Part shown: positions 59,442 through 64,000 of the stretch, piece after piece
Position numbering within the stretch: position 1 is the stretch's first letter
Layout of the letters: every line of letters starts with the position of its first letter
Assembly: GCA_016720855.1 (NCBI GenBank)
Contig: JADKJU010000001.1
Span: 241,501-305,500 of the forward strand
DNA: 64,000 nucleotides
Source of the DNA: Betaproteobacteria bacterium
GTDB taxonomy: Bacteria > Pseudomonadota > Gammaproteobacteria > Burkholderiales > Usitatibacteraceae
Direction of reading: 5' to 3'
Translations under genes and position numbers: made by a program
Notes under the pieces: model-generated
What the model saw: only the letters and a program-made list of their open reading frames with translations
Databases searched by the model: none
Told to the model about the DNA's origin: nothing

Positions 59442-60872
59442 ATGTCGCAAATCTTCGACGTCGTCGTGATCGGCGCCGGCCCCGGCGGCTACATCGCCGC
59501 GGTGCGCGCCGCCCAATTGGGACTGAAGACCGCCTGCATCGAGGGCTGGAGGAACGCGAAGGGCGAACTCGCCCTGGGCGGCACCTGCCTGAATGTCGGC
59601 TGCATCCCGTCGAAGGCGCTTCTCGCCTCGTCCGAGGAGTTCGAGCGGGTGAACCACCACCTGGACGAGCATGGCATAACCGTGGCCGGGGCGAAGATCG
59701 ACGTCACGCGGATGCAGGCGCGCAAGGACGGCATCGTCTCGAAGATGACGAAGGGAATCGAGTATCTCTTCAAGAAGAACAAGATCACCTGGGTCCCGGG
59801 GTTCGGCAAGTTCGTCGCGGGCGGGGACGCCTACACGATCGAGGTGGTGAACGGGGACCGGAAGGAATCGGTGCAGGCAAGGCACGTCATCATCGCCACC
59901 GGGTCGAAGGCGAGGCACCTGTCCAACGTCCGCGTGGACAACGTGACGGTGTGCGACAACGAGGGCGCGCTCGCCTTCACGGCGGCTCCCAGGCGGCTCG
60001 GGGTCATCGGCGCGGGCGTGATCGGGCTGGAGCTGGGCAGCGTCTGGCGCCGGCTGGGGTCCGAGGTCACGATCCTCGAGGCGCTGCCCGTCTTCCTGGG
60101 CGCCTGCGACGAGGCGGTGCAGAAGGAGGCGTGGAAGACCTTCACGAAATCGCAGTCGCTCAACATCAGGCTGGGCGTGACGATCGACAAGGTGTCGATG
60201 CGCAAGAACGCGGTGCTCGTCGATTACACGGACGACAAGGGCCTGGCGCAGAAGCTCGAATGCGACAGGCTCGTGGTTTCCGTGGGACGGGTCCCGAACA
60301 CGGACGGGCTGGGCGCGGTGAACGTGGGGCTCAAGGTGGACGAGCGCGGCTTCGTGGAGGTCGACAGCCACTGCCGCACCAACCTGCCCGGCGTCTGGGC
60401 CATCGGCGACGTCGTTCGCGGTCCCATGCTGGCGCACAAGGCCGAGGACGAGGGCGTCATGGTCGCCGAACTCATCGCCGGCCAGAAGCCGCACATCGAC
60501 TACGACTGCATCCCGTGGATCATCTACACGTCGCCCGAGGTGGCGTGGGTGGGCATGACCGAGCAGAAGGCCAGGGCGGACGGCATCGCCGTGAAGACGG
60601 GCCAGTTCCCGTTCGCGATCAACGGCCGGGCGCTGGGCACGGGGCAGACCCAGGGGTTCGTGAAGATCGTGGCGGACGCGGCGACCGACCGCGTCCTGGG
60701 CGTGCACATCGTGCATGCCCACGCCTCCGACCTCATCCAGGAGGCGGTGACGGTCATGGAGTTCAAGGGCGCCAGCGAGGACATCGCGCGCATCTGCCAC
60801 GGGCACCCGACGCTCTCCGAGGTGGTGCGCGAGGCGGCTCTTGCCGTCGACAAGCGCTCTCTCAACTCATAG
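59442..60872 (+). CDS. lpdA: Dihydrolipoyl dehydrogenase (E3)
   Basis: 476 residues. FAD-binding VIGAGPGGYIAAVRAAQLG at the N-terminus, redox disulfide Cys49-Cys54 (GGTCLNVGCIPSKALL), NAD-binding GVIGAGVIGLELGSVWRRLG, and the C-terminal catalytic His-Glu in CHGHPTLSEVVREAAL. Re-oxidises the lipoyl group of SucB. Last gene of the sdh-gltA-suc block; the spacer downstream carries a long inverted repeat that may help end the transcript. Confidence 0.97.
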   Translation: MSQIFDVVVIGAGPGGYIAAVRAAQLGLKTACIEGWRNAKGELALGGTCLNVGCIPSKALLASSEEFERVNHHLDEHGITVAGAKIDVTRMQARKDGIVSKMTKGIEYLFKKNKITWVPGFGKFVAGGDAYTIEVVNGDRKESVQARHVIIATGSKARHLSNVRVDNVTVCDNEGALAFTAAPRRLGVIGAGVIGLELGSVWRRLGSEVTILEALPVFLGACDEAVQKEAWKTFTKSQSLNIRLGVTIDKVSMRKNAVLVDYTDDKGLAQKLECDRLVVSVGRVPNTDGLGAVNVGLKVDERGFVEVDSHCRTNLPGVWAIGDVVRGPMLAHKAEDEGVMVAELIAGQKPHIDYDCIPWIIYTSPEVAWVGMTEQKARADGIAVKTGQFPFAINGRALGTGQTQGFVKIVADAATDRVLGVHIVHAHASDLIQEAVTVMEFKGASEDIARICHGHPTLSEVVREAALAVDKRSLNS

Positions 60873-60905
60873 GGACAGGGGCTGGCGGAACCCAAAGGCG
60901 TTGGA

Positions 60906-61013
60906 CACGGATGAACACGGATAAAGGCAGATGAAAGTGTTTCGGGATTCGAGGTCCGTTCGTCGCAAGCCTGGAAGACGCCATTCATCTGCCTTTATCC
61001 GTGTTCATCCGTG
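60906..61013. repeat. Intergenic inverted-repeat element between lpdA and zapE
   Basis: A perfect 30-base inverted repeat (60906-60935 and 60984-61013) around a 48-base spacer. The arms contain CACGGATGAACACGGATAA, the same core as in the element at 43687-43819, so both belong to one dispersed family. Confidence 0.85.
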
Positions 61014-61074
61014 CCCCTGCTTTTGGCCGGGGTAACTCGCCCATGTTCATCCGCGTCTCCCGCCTTCGGGTTCC

Positions 61075-62292
61075 ATGACCGACACCGCTGACATCCCGTC
61101 GCTCGAGGACGAGGAGCTCGAGCCCGTAGACCCCGATCAGTACTCGGGCCCGCTCGAGTGGTACTGGCACTTCCAGCAGCGCCCGGATTTCGAGACCGAC
61201 AGCGAGCAGCTTCGCGTGTTGGGCGAGCTCGAGCGCCTGTTCGGCGAACTGGAGGACTACCGCCAGTATCGTGCGGGCAGGCTCAACCGCCTGGTGACGA
61301 ATCTCGGCGTGGGGCGAAAACCTCCGCGCGGCATGTACATCTGGGGCGGAGTGGGGCGCGGCAAGTCGCTCATGATGGACGCGTTCTTCAAGGTCAGCCG
61401 CCACCGCCGCAAGCGCCGCGTCCACTTCCACGAGTTCATGCGCGAGATCCACGCTCGCATGCGCGCGCTCACCGGTGTCGAGGATCCGCTGGATGCGGTC
61501 TCGACCGACATCGCGAGAGAGCTGCGGCTGCTGTGCTTCGACGAGTTCCACGTGAGCGATATCGCCGACGCGATGATCCTGGGGCGCCTGCTCGAGCTGC
61601 TGGTCGAAAAGGGCGTGGTCTTCGTGATGACCTCCAACTACGAGCCCGACGGGCTCTATCCGAACGGGCTGCAGCGCGCGCGCTTCCTGCCTGCCATCGA
61701 GATCCTCAAGAGGGAACTGGACGTGATCGGCCTGGGCGGCGGCACGGACCACCGGCGCCGCATCCTGGAGGGCTACCGCCTCTGGTATTCCCCGCCGGGC
61801 GAGGAGGCCGACCGGCAGCTGGCGCTCTTTTTCGAGGCGATGACCAAGGCCACGTTCGAGAGCGATGGCACGATGGAGATCGGCGGCCGGGCGCTGGCCT
61901 TCAGGCAGCGCGCAAAAGGCGTCGTGTGGTTCGATTTCGAGGCCTTGTGCATCCAGGCGCGATCGCAGCTCGACTACCTCGACATCGCCAGCGGCTACCA
62001 TACGGTGCTGGTGTCGGGGGTGCCGCAGCTGACGCCTTCGCAGACCGATGTCATTCGCCGCCTCACGTGGCTCATCGATGTCCTCTACGATCAGCGCGTG
62101 CGATTGGTGATGTCGGCCGAGGTGCCGCCGGAGGACCTGGTGGCTCCCTCCACGGACGTCACCGGCCCGGGAAAGGTGATCCGGAACGAATTTGCGCGCA
62201 CGGCGAGCCGGCTTCGCGAGATGCAGTCCCGGGATTATTTCGCGCGCAAGCACGCCTCGGCGGAGAATCCCCAGGTGCTGCGGGCGAGGTAG
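61075..62292 (+). CDS. zapE: Cell division protein ZapE / AFG1-family ATPase
   Basis: 405 residues. P-loop GGVGRGKSLMMD (Walker A) near residue 92, Walker B LLCFDEFHVSDIADAMILGR, and sensor region FVMTSNYEPDGLYPNGLQR, all typical of the AFG1/ZapE ATPases that act on the Z-ring under stress in Proteobacteria. The acidic N-terminus MTDTADIPSLEDEELEPVD is longer than in E. coli. It follows lpdA in many Betaproteobacteria, as here, after a repeat-bearing spacer. Confidence 0.93.
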   Translation: MTDTADIPSLEDEELEPVDPDQYSGPLEWYWHFQQRPDFETDSEQLRVLGELERLFGELEDYRQYRAGRLNRLVTNLGVGRKPPRGMYIWGGVGRGKSLMMDAFFKVSRHRRKRRVHFHEFMREIHARMRALTGVEDPLDAVSTDIARELRLLCFDEFHVSDIADAMILGRLLELLVEKGVVFVMTSNYEPDGLYPNGLQRARFLPAIEILKRELDVIGLGGGTDHRRRILEGYRLWYSPPGEEADRQLALFFEAMTKATFESDGTMEIGGRALAFRQRAKGVVWFDFEALCIQARSQLDYLDIASGYHTVLVSGVPQLTPSQTDVIRRLTWLIDVLYDQRVRLVMSAEVPPEDLVAPSTDVTGPGKVIRNEFARTASRLREMQSRDYFARKHASAENPQVLRAR

Positions 62293-62294
62293 CC

Positions 62295-62334
62295 CGGGGA
62301 CAGGCCCGCAAGGAGCCCGGGGGTCTGTCCCCCG
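62295..62334. repeat. GGGGACAG/CTGTCCCC inverted repeat before acuI
   Basis: CGGGGACAG (62295-62303) and CTGTCCCCCG (62325-62334) lie in opposite orientation in the 62-base zapE-acuI spacer. It shares its core with the sdhC-leader element. It ends just ahead of the acuI Shine-Dalgarno (AGGAG, 62341-62345). Confidence 0.6.
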
Positions 62335-62354
62335 CGCAACAGGAGACTGCGAAC

Positions 62355-63338
62355 ATGTTCAACGCCATCTATCTCACGCGGGATTCGGAGCAGTTCCAGG
62401 CCCGCGTCTCGGAACTCGACGAAGGCTCGCTGCCCGAGGGCGACGTGACCCTTCGCGTCGATTATTCGACGATCAACTACAAGGACGGGCTCGCGATCAC
62501 GAACAAGGCGCCGGTGGTGCGCAAGTGGCCGATGGTGGCCGGCATCGACGGCGCCGGTGCCGTGGAGGCATCGAGCCACCCGATGTGGAAGGCGGGCGAT
62601 CGGGTGATCCTGAATGGCTTTGGCGTTGGCGAGACGCACTGGGGATGCCTTGCGCAGAAGGCGCGCCTGAAGGGCGACTGGCTGGTGCGCCTGCCGGAAG
62701 GGTTCACGGCCCGCCAGGCCATGTCGATCGGGACCGCAGGCTACACCGCCATGCTGTGCGCGCTGGCGCTGGCGAAGCAGGGCGTGACGAAGGAACAGGG
62801 CGACATTCTGGTGACGGGCGCAACGGGCGGCGTCGGCAGCGTCGCCATCGCGATTCTTTCGGGCTGGGGCTACCGCGTCATCGCCTCCACCGGCAAGGTG
62901 TCGGAGGCGGACTACCTCCGGTCGCTGGGCGCCTCGGACGTGATCGACCGCAACGAGCTTTCGCAGCCGGGCAAGCCGCTGCAGAAGGAGCGGTGGGCCG
63001 GCGTCGTGGATTCGGTGGGCAGCCATACGCTGGCCAATGCCTGCGCGCAGGCCAGATACCGGGGTGTGGTCGCGGCCTGCGGCCTCGCGCAGGGCATGGA
63101 TTTCGCGGCGAGCGTGGCCCCGTTCATCCTGCGCAGCGTCCGGCTCATCGGCGTGGACAGCGTGATGGCGCCGCGGGCCGATCGCGAAGAGGCGTGGAGG
63201 CGCCTGGCCTCCGACCTCGACCGGCACAAGCTCGACGCGATCACGACGGAAGTCACCCTGGCCGAAGCCATCGCCCGTGCGCCGGAAGTCCTTGCGGCCC
63301 GCATCCGCGGCCGGATCGTGGTGGACGTGAACCGCTGA
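62355..63338 (+). CDS. acuI: Acryloyl-CoA reductase (NADPH), AcuI/YhdH family
   Basis: 327 residues from the ATG at 62355, with AGGAG ten bases upstream. Medium-chain dehydrogenase/reductase fold without zinc ligands: VDYSTINYKDGLAITNKAPV, GTAGYTAMLCALALAKQGV, nucleotide-binding GATGGVGSVAIAILSGWGYR, and VAACGLAQGMDFAASVAPFI, all AcuI/YhdH hallmarks. Reduces acryloyl-CoA to propionyl-CoA. It stands next to prpE, and propionyl-CoA then enters the methylcitrate cycle encoded at 42-46 kb. Confidence 0.93.
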   Translation: MFNAIYLTRDSEQFQARVSELDEGSLPEGDVTLRVDYSTINYKDGLAITNKAPVVRKWPMVAGIDGAGAVEASSHPMWKAGDRVILNGFGVGETHWGCLAQKARLKGDWLVRLPEGFTARQAMSIGTAGYTAMLCALALAKQGVTKEQGDILVTGATGGVGSVAIAILSGWGYRVIASTGKVSEADYLRSLGASDVIDRNELSQPGKPLQKERWAGVVDSVGSHTLANACAQARYRGVVAACGLAQGMDFAASVAPFILRSVRLIGVDSVMAPRADREEAWRRLASDLDRHKLDAITTEVTLAEAIARAPEVLAARIRGRIVVDVNR

Positions 63339-63487
63339 CGCCGGGGCCACGCGGGAGTAGGGAATACCCTGATCCGCGCTCCTGATTCGTTGAGGCGAAT
63401 CAACTAAGCTCCCGCCCACTCCCCTACGCTACAAACGGCCCGCCGACAGAAGCCGGAGCCCACGCCATTCCGCCAGGAGAAAGCCCC

Positions 63488-64000
63488 ATGACCACCTACA
63501 AGGATTTCCACGCGCGCTCGATCCAGGACCCCGAGGGCTTCTGGGGGGAGCAGGCGAAACTGATCGACTGGCACCGGCCCTACGACAAGGTCCTGGACGC
63601 CCCGAAGCCGCCATTTCGCTCCTGGTTCGCGGGCGGCCTCACCAACTTGTGCCACAACGCGGTGGACCGGCACCTCGCCGCGCGCGGAGACCAGAAGGCG
63701 CTCGTCTGGATTTCCACGGAAGTGAACGAGGAGAAGAGCTGGACCTACGCGCAGCTCGCCGACGAGGTGAACTGCTTCGCGGCGATCCTCGGGTCGCTGG
63801 GCGTCGGCAAGGGCGACCGCGTCCTCATCTACATGCCGATGGTGCCGGAGGCGGTGTTCGCCATGCTCGCGACGGTGCGTATCGGCGCCATCCACTCAGT
63901 CGTTTTCGGCGGCTTCGCCGCGGCAAGCCTCGCCGCGCGCATCGACGACGCGCAGCCGAAGGTGATGGTGACCTCGGATGCGGGCGCGCGCGGCGGCAAG
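63488..64000 (+). CDS. prpE: Propionate-CoA ligase PrpE, 3' end beyond the window
   Basis: 171 codons are visible; the frame is open to the last base. The ATG at 63488 has AGGAGA at 63475-63480. The N-terminus (TTYKDFHARSIQDPEGFWGE, LIDWHRPYDKVLDAPKPPFR, GGLTNLCHNAVDRHLAARGD) matches PrpE rather than acetyl-CoA synthetase in the LIDWH and FR.WF.GG.TNLCHNAVDRH motifs, and continues into the ANL adenylation domain (VLIYMPMVPEAVFAMLATVR, IGAIHSVVFGGFAAASLAAR). Activates propionate to propionyl-CoA. The 149-base spacer before it shows nothing I can name. Confidence 0.93.
   Translation, partial: MTTYKDFHARSIQDPEGFWGEQAKLIDWHRPYDKVLDAPKPPFRSWFAGGLTNLCHNAVDRHLAARGDQKALVWISTEVNEEKSWTYAQLADEVNCFAAILGSLGVGKGDRVLIYMPMVPEAVFAMLATVRIGAIHSVVFGGFAAASLAARIDDAQPKVMVTSDAGARGGK

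Overview
The window is GC-rich chromosomal DNA. The block sdhCDAB-sdhE-gltA-sucAB-lpd followed by zapE, with a divergent methylcitrate (prp) cluster and acnA alongside, is typical of Betaproteobacteria (Burkholderiales or Nitrosomonadales-like). The genus cannot be fixed from the sequence alone. No rRNA, tRNA, CRISPR array, transposase or phage gene was seen. Genes are tightly packed, and no stretch longer than about 300 bases lacks a gene.

Layout. (1) 1-25273: the 3' part of a gene for an outer-membrane beta-barrel protein, translationally coupled to one giant gene (about 22 kb, about 7,400 codons). The giant gene encodes a secreted protein of some 50 DUF11-like modules. Its middle (10.6-21.1 kb) is an alternating A/B module array containing a tandem higher-order duplication of about 3.88 kb. 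The reading frame is broken by about 20 small indels, most of them in the second copy, which looks more like consensus or assembly error than true decay. (2) 25306-28036: a DMT-family exporter, malate dehydrogenase, and a small secreted Ala/Lys/Pro-repeat protein on the opposite strand. (3) 28115-33150: a leftward five-gene operon for a PhsA/PsrA-type molybdoenzyme (Tat-exported catalytic subunit, 4Fe-4S subunit, NrfD membrane subunit) plus a split YeeE/YedE transporter, with an FNR-like box at class II spacing. (4) 33184-38423: an ECF-sigma operon whose sigma gene carries an in-frame TGA, an MFS exporter, a DUF47-Pit phosphate pair, and a CbiM-like membrane protein with ATA where its start codon is expected.

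(5) 38431-48957: a leftward carbon cluster of acnA, a lipoprotein, a DUF3617 protein, prpD, prpC, prpB, two HpcH/CitE-type CoA-ester lyases and a double-hotdog MaoC hydratase. It is read from a good sigma-70 promoter that shares a divergent region, with a palindromic operator, with a GntR/UTRA regulator. (6) 49130-60872: the GntR gene, then sdhC, sdhD, sdhA, sdhB, sdhE, gltA, sucA, sucB, a small membrane protein and lpdA. (7) 61075-64000: zapE, acuI and the 5' part of prpE.

Together, regions 5-7 hold most of an oxidative TCA cycle (citrate synthase, aconitase, 2-oxoglutarate dehydrogenase, succinate dehydrogenase, malate dehydrogenase). They also hold a propionate route in which PrpE and AcuI make propionyl-CoA and PrpC, PrpD and PrpB run the methylcitrate cycle. 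Isocitrate dehydrogenase, succinyl-CoA synthetase and fumarase are not in the window. Several intergenic spacers carry inverted-repeat elements of REP/MITE type.
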